Shown: positions 1-8,406 of the stretch, piece by piece | How positions within the stretch are numbered: the stretch's first letter is position 1 | Layout: every line of letters begins with the position of its first letter | Assembly: GCA_046728115.1 (NCBI GenBank) | Contig: JBKPDW010000606.1 | Coordinates: forward strand, 1-8,723 | Origin: CAVSWN01 sp046728115 | Lineage (GTDB): Bacteria; Acidobacteriota; Vicinamibacteria; Vicinamibacterales; CAVVIG01 | Length of the DNA stretch: 8,723 bases | Reading direction: 5' to 3' | Made by a program: the position numbers and the translations under genes | Notes under the pieces: generated by a model | The model's input: the letters and a program-made list of their open reading frames with translations, nothing else | The model's database searches: none | What the model was told of the DNA's origin: nothing

Positions 1-287
1 AGCGTGCACTGCGTCGGGCCGACCTCGTCGACCAGATCGAGCAGATCGGGACGGGGATCGCCTTCGATGTTGTATTCGACTCCTGGCGCCGCGTCCCGCA
101 GCGTCGCGGCAATGGCGCGAACGTCCGCGGGTGTGATGTGGCGCTCGTCCGCCCGGGGATGCACGGTGATCCCCGGCACGCCGGCCGCCACGCATACCTG
201 CACGGCCTCGAGCACGCTGGGCACGCTGCCACCTCTCGAATTGCGCAGCGTCGCGACTTTGTTGACGTTGACGCTCAGGCGGATCAT
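1..287 (-). CDS. pdxJ: Pyridoxine 5'-phosphate synthase, N-terminal part (cut by window edge)
   Basis: PdxJ condenses 3-amino-2-oxopropyl phosphate with 1-deoxyxylulose 5-phosphate to give pyridoxine 5'-phosphate, the last step of DXP-dependent vitamin B6 synthesis in the cytoplasm. The first 95 codons are visible; the C-terminal part lies beyond the left edge. The start region reads RLSVNVNKVATLRNSRGG, and TVHPRADERHI at residues 41-51 and EYNIEGDP at 71-78 follow, all hallmarks of the family. R45, H50 and E75 fall where phosphate-binding and catalytic residues are expected. The asparagine-lysine pair at 9-10, where the E. coli enzyme has Asp-His, resembles the Bacteroidetes-type subfamily. 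The ATG at 285-287 fits the usual family start, but the bases before it (TTAAGCCTCCC) contain no Shine-Dalgarno sequence. It follows glmM in the same direction but is separated from it by 548 bp of repeat-rich spacer, so it may be transcribed or translated independently. Confidence 0.93.
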   Translation of the reverse strand, partial: MIRLSVNVNKVATLRNSRGGSVPSVLEAVQVCVAAGVPGITVHPRADERHITPADVRAIAATLRDAAPGVEYNIEGDPRPDLLDLVDEVGPTQCT

Positions 288-301
288 GGGAGGCTTAATA
301 C

Positions 302-540
302 ATGGCGCCAAGGGCCAAGGTTGCTACGGTGTCACGGTGCTACGGTGCTACGTGCCACGGTGCTACGTGCCACGGTGCTACGTGCTACGGTGCCACGGTG
401 CTACGGCCACCGTGCCAGAGTGCCGAGGGCCACGAGTGCCGCGTGCCACGAGTGCTACGTGCCACCGTGCCAGGGTGCCACGGTGCTACGCGCCCACCGT
501 GCCACAGTGCCACGCGGTGCTAGGTGCCCCGGGTGCCTGG
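302..540. repeat. Microrepeat array, left arm (GGTGCYAC units on + strand)
   Basis: This array consists of a 7-8 bp unit, consensus (G)GTGCYAC on the plus strand. I count about 17 exact TGCYAC cores between 322 and 513, plus degenerate copies up to about 540. From 338 to 404 the units are almost perfectly tandem, with alternating 7 and 8 bp spacing that gives a 15-bp higher-order period: 346-360 and 361-375 are identical and 376-390 differs by one base. From 405 onward the units are more diverged. All reading frames across it translate to low-complexity strings such as repeated ATVLR or CHGAT, which are artefacts and not genes. It lies just upstream of the pdxJ start, so on the pdxJ-sense strand it reads as GTRGCACC units. 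Confidence 0.9.
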
Positions 541-599
541 CAGCGCTGCATCAACGCGTGGGTGGCAATGGGCAGCACCTGACAGCAGCAGGCGACGCG
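541..599. other. Non-repetitive core between the two repeat arms
   Basis: About 60 bp separate the two inverted arrays. The core lacks the tandem unit, has no open reading frame of note and shows no convincing promoter or terminator. If the two arms pair in RNA or cruciform DNA, this stretch would be the apical loop. I see nothing else in it. Confidence 0.5.
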
Positions 600-810
600 C
601 GGCACCGCAGCACTCCCGGCACCGGGCATCCAGCACTGCAGCACCTGGCACCCTAGCACCCTAGCACCCTGGCACCTGCACTGTGGCACCTGGCACCTGG
701 CACCGTGGCACCGTGGCACGTAGCACCCTGGCACCTGCACCTGCACCTGGCACCGTAGCACCCTGGCACCTGCACCGTGGCACCGTAGCACCCAGCACCC
801 CAGCACCCTT
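600..810. repeat. Microrepeat array, right arm (GTRGCACC/CTRGCACC units on + strand)
   Basis: The plus strand carries many copies of GTRGCACC and CTRGCACC, the reverse complement of the left-arm unit with a C/G change at the boundary base. Units are mostly 8 bp, for example tandem at 646-675 and 688-727, with some shortened to CTGCAC. The segment 708-727 is a perfect 20-bp reverse complement of 344-363, and 711-727 also matches 359-375 perfectly in inverted orientation. The array begins about 25 bp beyond the glmM stop codon, and no conventional stem-plus-T-tract terminator is visible between them. On the transcribed minus strand the RNA would read GGUGCYAC(G) units here, complementary to the other arm. 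Confidence 0.9.
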
Positions 811-835
811 TACCCGCGTCACGGCACCGCCGCAT

Positions 836-2170
836 CTATCCCAAATGTTCTTTAACGACGTCGACGATCTCCTGAGCCCACCCACGGATTTGGTCCTGGT
901 GTTTGCCTTCGAGCATTACGCGCAGCAGCGGCTCGGTGCCCGAGTACCGTACCAGTAGCCGCCCCTGGCCCGCCACCTGGGCCTCCACGCGCTCGATCGT
1001 GGCAGCGATGGGCGGCACGGTCTTCAGGTCCACGCGATCGCGAACGCGGACGTTCAGAAGCACCTGCGGATACGTCGTCAGGTCCGAAGCGAGATCTGCA
1101 AGCGTGCGGCCCGTGGCTGCCACCGTGCGCAGCACATTCAAGGCAGTGCACAAGCCGTCGCCCGTGAACAGATAATCTGCGAAGATGATGTGGCCCGACT
1201 GCTCGCCCCCCAACGAGAGATCGCGCTTCAGCATCTCCTCCATCACGTACTTGTCGCCGACGCTGCAGCGTACGAGATCGATACCGGCCGCGCGCAACGC
1301 GATCTCGAGACCGATGTTGCTCATGACGGTTGCGACGATCGCATTACCCCGCAGACGCCCCTCGCGACGCATCTGCTGGGCGCACATGAGGAGCACCGCA
1401 TCGCCGTCGACGATCGCACCCCGATGATCCGCGAAGATCGCGCGGTCGCCGTCGCCGTCGAACGCGACGCCCATCTGACAGCCGTGCTGCACGACAGTCC
1501 GCGCGAGGTGTTCGGGGTGAGTGGACCCACAGTGCAGGTTGATGTTGCGGCCGTCGGGACGATCGTTGATCACGGTAAGGTCGAAGCCAAGCCCGGCAAA
1601 CAGATGTGCCGCCACCGGAGTCGTGGCGCCGTTGGCGCAATCGACTGCCAGCCTGAATCCCTTGTGATCCGACGCTTCGGGGAACACAGCGCGGAGATGG
1701 TCGAAGTAGGCTCCTTCGAGGCGAGCGCTTGCGACAGGCGCCCTCTCTCCTCCTCGCGCCGTCAAGTTCGGGTCGGCAACCATCGCCTCGACTTCTCGTT
1801 CGATCTGCTCCGTGAATTTCTGCCCCTTACCCGAGAATACCTTGATGCCATTGTCCTGGTAGGGATTGTGAGATGCCGAAATCACGATGCCTGCATCGAA
1901 GTTGCCCGTTCCGGTGAGATATGCGATTGCAGGTGTGGGCACCACACCGGCACTGGTTACCGACGCGCCCTCGCCCGACGCGCCATGCGCGAACTCGGCT
2001 TCGATCCACGTCCCCGACTCGCGGGTGTCGCGTCCGACAAGCAGACGCGTCGCCCCGACGCTGCGCACCAACGCGGCCCCGAGCCGTCGAACGGTGACCG
2101 CATCCAGCGGATATCGTCCCGCCGTGCCGCGCACGCCGTCGGTGCCGAAAAGGCGTTTACTGTCGGCCAA
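836..2170 (-). CDS. glmM: Phosphoglucosamine mutase
   Basis: GlmM converts glucosamine-6-phosphate to glucosamine-1-phosphate, the step that leads to UDP-GlcNAc for peptidoglycan and lipopolysaccharide. The 444-residue product has the family's usual length and full set of motifs: FGTDGVRGTAG near the start, the phosphoserine loop ISASHNP (catalytic Ser100), the metal-binding loop DGDGDR at 238-243, the sugar-specificity loop GGEQSGH at 321-327, and the phosphate-binding RYSGTEP at 408-414. No key residue is missing. The start is TTG (2168-2170), since the conserved FGTDGVRG lies only a few residues downstream and no ATG or GTG fits. AGGTG lies about 10 bases before it. The start lies inside the end of cdaR (14-bp overlap), which implies translational coupling. 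Other bacteria also place glmM after cdaA-cdaR, and GlmM is reported there to bind and restrain CdaA. Confidence 0.97.
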   Translation of the reverse strand: MADSKRLFGTDGVRGTAGRYPLDAVTVRRLGAALVRSVGATRLLVGRDTRESGTWIEAEFAHGASGEGASVTSAGVVPTPAIAYLTGTGNFDAGIVISASHNPYQDNGIKVFSGKGQKFTEQIEREVEAMVADPNLTARGGERAPVASARLEGAYFDHLRAVFPEASDHKGFRLAVDCANGATTPVAAHLFAGLGFDLTVINDRPDGRNINLHCGSTHPEHLARTVVQHGCQMGVAFDGDGDRAIFADHRGAIVDGDAVLLMCAQQMRREGRLRGNAIVATVMSNIGLEIALRAAGIDLVRCSVGDKYVMEEMLKRDLSLGGEQSGHIIFADYLFTGDGLCTALNVLRTVAATGRTLADLASDLTTYPQVLLNVRVRDRVDLKTVPPIAATIERVEAQVAGQGRLLVRYSGTEPLLRVMLEGKHQDQIRGWAQEIVDVVKEHLG

Positions 2171-3080
2171 GGGAGATTTTCACCTGCACGGAGGGAGGAT
2201 CGATGCGCGTCACACCCACATCATGTGCCGAATCGGCGTGTACCGTCAGCGTGTAGATACCGGCGCCGAGCCCCGCCACGTCTACGTACGCCACGACGTC
2301 GTCGGGTTCGAGATGGGTCAGCGCTTCGCGACTGGCGCGGAGCATGACGTCCACGCTGGTCGGCATCGCTTCCGCCTGAAGATTCGCGGCGAGTCCTCGC
2401 AAGTGTACTGGACGGTCGTGCGCGGACCGCTCGAGCGGCGCCGGAACAATCTGGACCGTCACCATGGCGGACCGCGCACTCTTCAACCGCAGCGACGATT
2501 CTAGAAGTCCCAGCGCGACGTTCTGCGTCACTTTCTCTTTGGCACCGGCGATCGACACCGGTTCGGTCATGACTTCGGTCACGCTCTTCACCGCGCTGGC
2601 GGGCCCGATGACTTCCGCCGTCGGCGGATCGACGGCTCGCGCTCCCGCTACAAAACCCGCCGCCGGATGGCCTTCGATGGACGGGACGATTGGAACACGC
2701 CTGGATGCCGAGCGTTCGAACGACATCGCCACGGCAGATGGCGTGACCTGAACCACCTCGACGCCGAACGGTACGCGCATCTGCTCCGGCGTCAGAGGAA
2801 ACAGGCGATGGCCCTCACTCGCCGTGCGGAGATCCAGGATTGCGACGACGTCGCCGGCAGAAATGCGGCTCAGCGTTCCCGAGGCGCCACGGACGCGGAC
2901 GTCGGCGGTTGTCGGGATGTCGCCGGTGGGCTCGAGCCCGGCTGGCATCTGCTGCAGCTCCAGCGGGACACGCAGTCCACGCTCGACGGTCTCCTCGCCA
3001 GACACGACCATCCACAGCAGAATCGCGAGCGCCATGGACACCAGCTTGAGACCGAGATGGGCGAGTGGCCACGGTCTCAT
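2157..3080 (-). CDS. cdaR: YbbR-domain membrane-anchored regulator of diadenylate cyclase
   Basis: CdaR is a membrane-anchored extracytoplasmic protein that modulates CdaA. The 307-residue protein has one N-terminal membrane segment (about residues 9-27, LGLKLVSMALAILLWMVVS) followed by three beta-rich YbbR-type repeats at roughly 28-122, 124-213 and 217-305. Typical repeat endings are VVQVTPSAVAMSFE (109-122) and VTRIDPPSVQVKI (290-302). I place the start at the ATG at 3078-3080, which overlaps the cdaA stop as ATGA. The frame stays open 77 codons further upstream, but that extension is arginine-rich, lies wholly inside cdaA and precedes a good membrane anchor, so it is a shadow. YbbR sequences diverge strongly, so identification rests on the anchor, the repeat endings and the position between cdaA and glmM. 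Confidence 0.88.
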   Translation of the reverse strand: MRPWPLAHLGLKLVSMALAILLWMVVSGEETVERGLRVPLELQQMPAGLEPTGDIPTTADVRVRGASGTLSRISAGDVVAILDLRTASEGHRLFPLTPEQMRVPFGVEVVQVTPSAVAMSFERSASRRVPIVPSIEGHPAAGFVAGARAVDPPTAEVIGPASAVKSVTEVMTEPVSIAGAKEKVTQNVALGLLESSLRLKSARSAMVTVQIVPAPLERSAHDRPVHLRGLAANLQAEAMPTSVDVMLRASREALTHLEPDDVVAYVDVAGLGAGIYTLTVHADSAHDVGVTRIDPPSVQVKISLGRQ

Positions 3081-3874
3081 GACCGCCGGCCCTCGTCTCG
3101 CTGAAGAACCATCGACCGCAACCGCGCGCGCAAGCCGTCGCCGTCGAGTCCGCGCTCGATCTGGCCGTCCGCCACGATTGACACGATGCCGGTCTCCTCG
3201 GACACCACGATCGCCACCGAATCGTTTTCTTCGGTCAGGCCGATCGCTGCGCGGTGACGCGATCCGAACTCCTTTCCGAACTTCGGATTGATCGTCAGCG
3301 GCAGAAAGCATGCCGCCGCGGCGACCCGATCGTTCTGCACGATGACAGCACCGTCGTGGAGCGGCGACGCCGGCAGAAAAATGCTCACGAGCAGATCGTA
3401 TGTCACGGTGGCGTCGAGCGGAATTCCGCCCTCGATGTAATTGCGCAGTCCGATCTGCCGTTCGATGGCGATAATCGCGCCAATCCGCCGCGAGGAAAGA
3501 AGTCCCGCCGCCACGATGATTTCTTCAACCGATTCCTCGGCAGACTCGGTCTTCGCGAAATAGCGGAAGAACGGCGCGCGCCCGAAATGCGCAAGCGCCC
3601 GACGGATGTCCGACTGGAACAGCACGATGAAGCCGAAGGCGATGTAACCGGCGAGATTCCGAACGAGCCAGTTGATCGTTTCCAGGTGACCCCAGAGCGA
3701 TCCGTAGAACAACAGGACCAGGAATCCGGCGCCAAACGCCATCTGTACGGCACGCGTGCCGCGAATCAGTTTCAGCACCTCGTAGATCAGCACCCACACG
3801 ACGAGAATGTCGAGGAGGTCCCACCAGCCGAGGGGGGGACGGCGCAGAAGGCTCGTGATCTGCCATTCAGCCAT
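3077..3874 (-). CDS. cdaA: Diadenylate cyclase (c-di-AMP synthase), membrane bound
   Basis: CdaA joins two ATP molecules into cyclic di-AMP, a second messenger controlling potassium and osmolyte balance and cell-wall homeostasis. The 265-residue protein has three N-terminal hydrophobic segments (about residues 19-36, 45-61 and 70-87) followed by a DAC (DisA_N) domain from about 105 to 245. The signature DGA (174-176, in PLHDGAVIV) and RHR (206-208, in GSRHRAAIGL) are both intact, as is SEETG at 225-229, so it should be active. The start is the ATG at 3872-3874, giving the typical short N-terminus before the first membrane segment; GGAAGAG lies about 11 bases upstream. A further in-frame start at 3952 would add 26 residues inside folP and is less likely. 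The gene overlaps folP by 8 bp and cdaR by 4 bp. Confidence 0.96.
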   Translation of the reverse strand: MAEWQITSLLRRPPLGWWDLLDILVVWVLIYEVLKLIRGTRAVQMAFGAGFLVLLFYGSLWGHLETINWLVRNLAGYIAFGFIVLFQSDIRRALAHFGRAPFFRYFAKTESAEESVEEIIVAAGLLSSRRIGAIIAIERQIGLRNYIEGGIPLDATVTYDLLVSIFLPASPLHDGAVIVQNDRVAAAACFLPLTINPKFGKEFGSRHRAAIGLTEENDSVAIVVSEETGIVSIVADGQIERGLDGDGLRARLRSMVLQRDEGRRS

Positions 3875-4751
3875 TTCGTCGTATCTCTTCCGCCACGCGA
3901 ACAACCTGCGCCATCGTGGCGACCGCGTGCACGCGCACGACATGGGCGCCACCGAGCACCGCCGCGGTCACCGCGGCCGCAGACCCCCAATCGCGGTCTG
4001 GCGCGGGCACACCGCCCAGTGCGTCTCGCAGAAATGATTTGCGGGACGGTCCGACGAGGACGGGGCGGCCGAGCGCCGACGCGATCTCGTCCAAGCGGGC
4101 CAGCACACCATAACTGTGGACCGGGCGTTTGGCAAACCCGATCCCCGGGTCGACGACGATGCTCTCCAATGGCACGCCACCGCCGATTGCCACCTTGACG
4201 GACGCCTGCAGCTCCGCGATGACTTCGGTCAGGACGTCGGCATACTCGGCGTGGGCGTGAAGCGACTCCGGGCCCCCGCGTGAGTGCATCAGGACGAGCG
4301 CCGCGCCAGTTTCGGCGACACCTCGCGAAAGCGCCGGATCGAATCGCAGGCCACTGATGTCGTTGACGATCGCGGCGCCCGCCTCTATTGCCGCCCGCGC
4401 GACATCGGCCTTGTACGTGTCGACTGAAATGGGCACTCGGAGACGACCCTCGAGGCGGCGCAACACGGGCAGCACGCGCGCGCGTTCTTCGTCCGCGCTG
4501 ATGGGTTCGGCTCCCGGCCGGGTCGACTCGCCGCCGACATCGATGAGATCGGCGCCGTCAGCTTCCATCCGCAGCGCGGCGTCTGTCGCCGCGCCAGGAT
4601 CGAGCATCGGAAATGTGTTCGCAAACGAGTCCGGCGTGATGTTCAGAATGCCCATCACGAGGCAGCGTTCGCCCAGCGTGAGAGTCCGATCGTGGGGTAA
4701 AGGAATGGTGTAGGAGCGCCGAGGAAACGTCAGTCGCCAGTCACGGGCCAC
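3867..4751 (-). CDS. folP: Dihydropteroate synthase
   Basis: FolP condenses 6-hydroxymethyl-7,8-dihydropterin pyrophosphate with p-aminobenzoate to form dihydropteroate in folate synthesis; it is the sulfonamide target. The 294-residue TIM-barrel protein shows the family motifs in order: MGILNITPDSF (33-43), GADLIDVGGESTRPGA (66-81), ISVDTYK (108-114) with Asp111, AAIVNDISG (126-134), LVLMHSRG (152-159), VVDPGIGFAKR (199-209), GPSRKSFL (234-241, Lys238) and VRVHAVATM (272-280). All expected pterin- and phosphate-binding residues are present. The start is a GTG at 4749-4751 with only a weak Shine-Dalgarno candidate; the next methionine (33) would cut into the first motif, so the longer form is preferred. 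The 8-bp overlap with cdaA suggests co-translation. The 86-bp spacer from ftsH may allow separate expression. Confidence 0.97.
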   Translation of the reverse strand: MARDWRLTFPRRSYTIPLPHDRTLTLGERCLVMGILNITPDSFANTFPMLDPGAATDAALRMEADGADLIDVGGESTRPGAEPISADEERARVLPVLRRLEGRLRVPISVDTYKADVARAAIEAGAAIVNDISGLRFDPALSRGVAETGAALVLMHSRGGPESLHAHAEYADVLTEVIAELQASVKVAIGGGVPLESIVVDPGIGFAKRPVHSYGVLARLDEIASALGRPVLVGPSRKSFLRDALGGVPAPDRDWGSAAAVTAAVLGGAHVVRVHAVATMAQVVRVAEEIRRNG

Positions 4752-4775
4752 CAGTCTACCGTCGCTCGGCTGAAC

Positions 4776-4803
4776 GCCTCGCGCGACGCTCGCAGGGCGA
4801 GGC
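4776..4803 (-). other. GC-rich hairpin in the ftsH-folP spacer
   Basis: GCCTCGC (4776-4782) and GCGAGGC (4797-4803) form a perfect 7-bp inverted repeat with a 14-base loop. It lies about 35 bases after the ftsH stop and 25 bases before the folP start on the transcribed strand. No T-run follows it on the minus strand, so it is not a standard intrinsic terminator. It could be an attenuating or RNA-stabilising structure, or chance in GC-rich DNA. Confidence 0.35.
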
Positions 4804-4816
4804 TTTCAAGCGAGTC

Positions 4817-4837
4817 AACTGATAACTGCTGACTGGC
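4817..4837. repeat. 7-bp microrepeat next to the ftsH stop codon
   Basis: Three tandem 7-bp units (AACTGAT, AACTGCT, GACTGGC on the plus strand) fill the spacer right up to the ftsH stop codon at 4838-4840. The unit is unrelated to the GGTGCYAC unit of the glmM-pdxJ spacer. The tract is short, so it could be accidental, but its AT-richer composition differs from its surroundings. Confidence 0.5.
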
Positions 4838-6751
<1,914 letters not shown>

Positions 6752-6758
6752 CAGTGAG

Positions 6759-6763
6759 CCTCC
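6759..6763 (-). promoter_or_regulatory. Ribosome binding site of ftsH
   Basis: A perfect GGAGG on the minus strand lies 7 bases before the GTG at 6749-6751 and decides that non-ATG start. It is the strongest Shine-Dalgarno sequence among the genes in the window. Confidence 0.8.
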
Positions 6764-6789
6764 AGAAAGCCTCGTCCCAGACGACTACC

Positions 6790-8229
6790 TCATGCGCGGT
6801 CGCCGCTGAGACGAGCCTGGCTAAGTCTCAAGATTAGCATGGCTTGCCCGGCGTCAGTTACTCCAAACGCCTCATCGATTCCGAAGCCTGCAACCCACAC
6901 AATCCGATCGTTTTCGTCAACGACAAGCGGCACCACATCGCGATCCGTCCGTCTGACCTTGAGATCGACGAAATAGTCCTGAAGCTTCTTTCGGCTGCCG
7001 CGACCGAAAGGTTTGAATCGGTCGCCCGGCCGCCGATTTCGTACTGCCAAAATTCCGCTGCAGAGGTCGCCGCGAACGAGCGCCTCGTTTCCATTGCCCA
7101 CAATTGCACCTGGATGGGCGACTGCGGCGGAGGCGACGATCCGCTGGGCCGAGACCACGCATCCGGCCTCGCCCACCTGAACCTCTCCAGGGATAGACAG
7201 CGGATACCAGAAAAGGTTCGCTGGGTTCGCGGGCTTCAGCCGGCCCCTGGTCCCACGCGGCCTACCTCTTAAGACGAGCCTCGAGCCAATGCGTTCCAGG
7301 CGCTGCCCCGGTGCATCGAGCGACCGTGGGCCGTCGGCTTCGAGAAGCTGCAACGCGTCGGCGACGTGATCAAAGCCGAGTGGACGCGAGCCGGCGTTCT
7401 GGCTCATCACGCGCCAGAGGACGATCCGGCGCAGAGGAAGTGCGACACCTCTCAAAGGCTCGATCTCGATCGTCGCGCCCTCGTCTGTGAGTTTGACGAT
7501 CTGCGCGGCCACTTCGTCCGCCGTGTTCTCCAGGACGGCCCACGCTTCGCGCGAAAGCTCGGCCTCGTCCGCAAGAACGTCTACAACCGACGGATTGAAG
7601 CGCGCGGTCAGCAACGGCAGGAGCTCGGCGCGCACGCGATTGCGCGGGATGCTCACATCATCGTTGGTCTCGTCGCGCACGTACGGAATTGCCCGTTCCA
7701 GGAGCCAGGCTTTCAGTTCGTCGCGCCGGCAATCGAGCAGCGGACGGACGACGCGGCCGTTGCGCGGATAGATGGACGAGAGGCCGCGTGGGCCTGCGCC
7801 GCGCAAGAGCCGCAGCAGAAACGTTTCGGCCTGATCGTCGCGCGTATGCCCAAGCGCAACGACGTCGGCGCCACATTGCTGCCGCGTCCGCTCGAAAAAC
7901 TCGTATCGTGCCGCGCGTCCTGCATCCTCGATGGAGCGACGCTCGCGACGGGCCCGTGCTCGAACGTCTTCGCGATCGGCGAACATCGGAACGCCGAGCG
8001 CCTCGGCCATGGACCTGACGAACCGTTCATCGGCGTCCGCCGACGCGCGAAGTTGATGATGGAGATGAATCAGCCCGGCGAGTTGCAGCTCACCGTTTGC
8101 GCTCAGCTCTCGCAGGATGTGCGCAAGCGCTACGGAATCCGATCCGCCCGATACCGCGGCGACGACACGTGTACGTGAAACCGCCAGAGCGTGCTGGCGA
8201 ATCGTGCGCCGAACGCGATCAAGAACCAT
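6790..8229 (-). CDS. tilS: tRNA(Ile)-lysidine synthetase
   Basis: TilS uses ATP to attach lysine to C34 of the CAU anticodon of tRNA-Ile2, changing its decoding from AUG to AUA and its charging from Met to Ile. The 479-residue protein is the long form: an N-terminal PP-loop ATPase domain with SGGSDS (27-32), GHTRDDQAETFLLRLLRG (127-144) and the RNRVRAELLPLL segment (197-208), then a TilS-type middle domain and the C-terminal domain with VRNRRPGDRFKPFGRGSRKKLQDYFVDLKV (396-425). A basic, low-complexity linker (about 321-340, including PANPAN) joins the last two domains. The start is ATG at 8227-8229, a few residues before the first conserved helix; no Shine-Dalgarno sequence precedes it, only a C/T-rich repeat. 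It is 38 bp upstream of ftsH, probably in one transcript, and 68 bp downstream of a CAU tRNA. Confidence 0.95.
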   Translation of the reverse strand: MVLDRVRRTIRQHALAVSRTRVVAAVSGGSDSVALAHILRELSANGELQLAGLIHLHHQLRASADADERFVRSMAEALGVPMFADREDVRARARRERRSIEDAGRAARYEFFERTRQQCGADVVALGHTRDDQAETFLLRLLRGAGPRGLSSIYPRNGRVVRPLLDCRRDELKAWLLERAIPYVRDETNDDVSIPRNRVRAELLPLLTARFNPSVVDVLADEAELSREAWAVLENTADEVAAQIVKLTDEGATIEIEPLRGVALPLRRIVLWRVMSQNAGSRPLGFDHVADALQLLEADGPRSLDAPGQRLERIGSRLVLRGRPRGTRGRLKPANPANLFWYPLSIPGEVQVGEAGCVVSAQRIVASAAVAHPGAIVGNGNEALVRGDLCSGILAVRNRRPGDRFKPFGRGSRKKLQDYFVDLKVRRTDRDVVPLVVDENDRIVWVAGFGIDEAFGVTDAGQAMLILRLSQARLSGDRA

Positions 8230-8230
8230 G

Positions 8231-8265
8231 GGCTGGAAAGGCAGGATGGCAGGAAAGGCAGGAGA
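8231..8265. repeat. 8-9 bp GGCAGGA microrepeat upstream of tilS
   Basis: Four tandem units of 8-9 bp (GGCTGGAAA, GGCAGGAT, GGCAGGAAA, GGCAGGAGA on the plus strand) fill half of the 68-bp spacer between the tRNA and tilS, ending just before the tilS start codon. On the transcribed strand they read TCCTGCC-type units and occupy the position where a Shine-Dalgarno sequence would be expected; none is present. Confidence 0.6.
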
Positions 8266-8297
8266 GATTGCTGCCCTCCCGTCCTCCCGCTCACAAC

Positions 8298-8374
8298 TGG
8301 TGCCGGAGGGCGGACTCGAACCGCCGACCCCGCGCTTATGAGACGCGTGCTCTCACCAACTGAGCTACTCCGGC
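8298..8374 (-). tRNA. tRNA with anticodon CAU (tRNA-Met likely; tRNA-Ile2 possible)
   Basis: The minus strand folds into a complete cloverleaf. The acceptor stem is GCCGGAG/CTCCGGC (7 bp, perfect), and the D arm is GCTC-AGTTGGTGA-GAGC. The anticodon arm CGCGT-CTCATAA-GCGCG has anticodon CAT at positions 34-36 and one T-G pair. A 5-base variable loop precedes the T arm GGCGG-TTCGAGT-CCGCC. A73 and an encoded CCA (8298-8300) follow. A non-initiator type is indicated by the perfectly paired first acceptor position. The loop and variable region (CTCATAA, GGGTC) resemble the E. coli elongator tRNA-Met. However, CAU tRNAs include tRNA-Ile2, the substrate of the adjacent tilS product, and sequence inspection alone does not settle the identity. 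G4-C69 and G5-C68 differ from the C-G pairs that E. coli TilS favours, which leans toward Met. Confidence 0.95.
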
Positions 8375-8385
8375 CGGAACTTTTG

Positions 8386-8391
8386 ATACTA
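8386..8391 (-). promoter_or_regulatory. Possible -10 element of the tRNA promoter
   Basis: TAGTAT on the minus strand ends 11 bases before the mature tRNA 5' end and matches the TATAAT consensus at four of six positions. It sits in a short AT-rich patch within GC-rich DNA. No good -35 hexamer is found at 16-18 bp spacing, so the call is tentative. Confidence 0.35.
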
Positions 8392-8406
8392 GCATGCCTG
8401 CCCGGT

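Noticed and set aside
4..806. Several overlapping open frames on both strands across the microrepeat region (up to 192 codons)
   Set aside because: They arise because the 7-8 bp units seldom contain stop codons. The translations are low complexity (repeated ATVLR, CHGAT, WHRGTVA types) and one overlaps the start of pdxJ in antisense. None resembles a protein family.
302..810. CRISPR array
   Set aside because: The units are 7-8 bp and abut each other with no unique spacers, are in two orientations, and no cas gene is nearby.
1190..2347. Long plus-strand open frame opposite glmM and the end of cdaR (385 codons)
   Set aside because: It is a GC-rich antisense shadow: arginine-rich, without domain motifs, while the minus-strand frame carries every GlmM motif.
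3081..3311. N-terminal extension of cdaR by 77 codons
   Set aside because: It lies within cdaA, is arginine-rich, and would place charged residues before the membrane anchor. The ATG overlapping the cdaA stop is a far better start.
3254..4198. Long plus-strand open frame opposite cdaA and folP
   Set aside because: It is antisense to two genes with intact catalytic motifs and has shadow-type composition rich in Arg, Pro and His.
4776..4803. Intrinsic terminator after ftsH
   Set aside because: There is a 7-bp GC hairpin, but no T-tract follows on the transcribed strand and the loop is long, so I list it only as a hairpin.
7366..8178. 270-codon plus-strand open frame opposite tilS
   Set aside because: It is antisense to the PP-loop and middle domains of tilS and shows no motif of its own.
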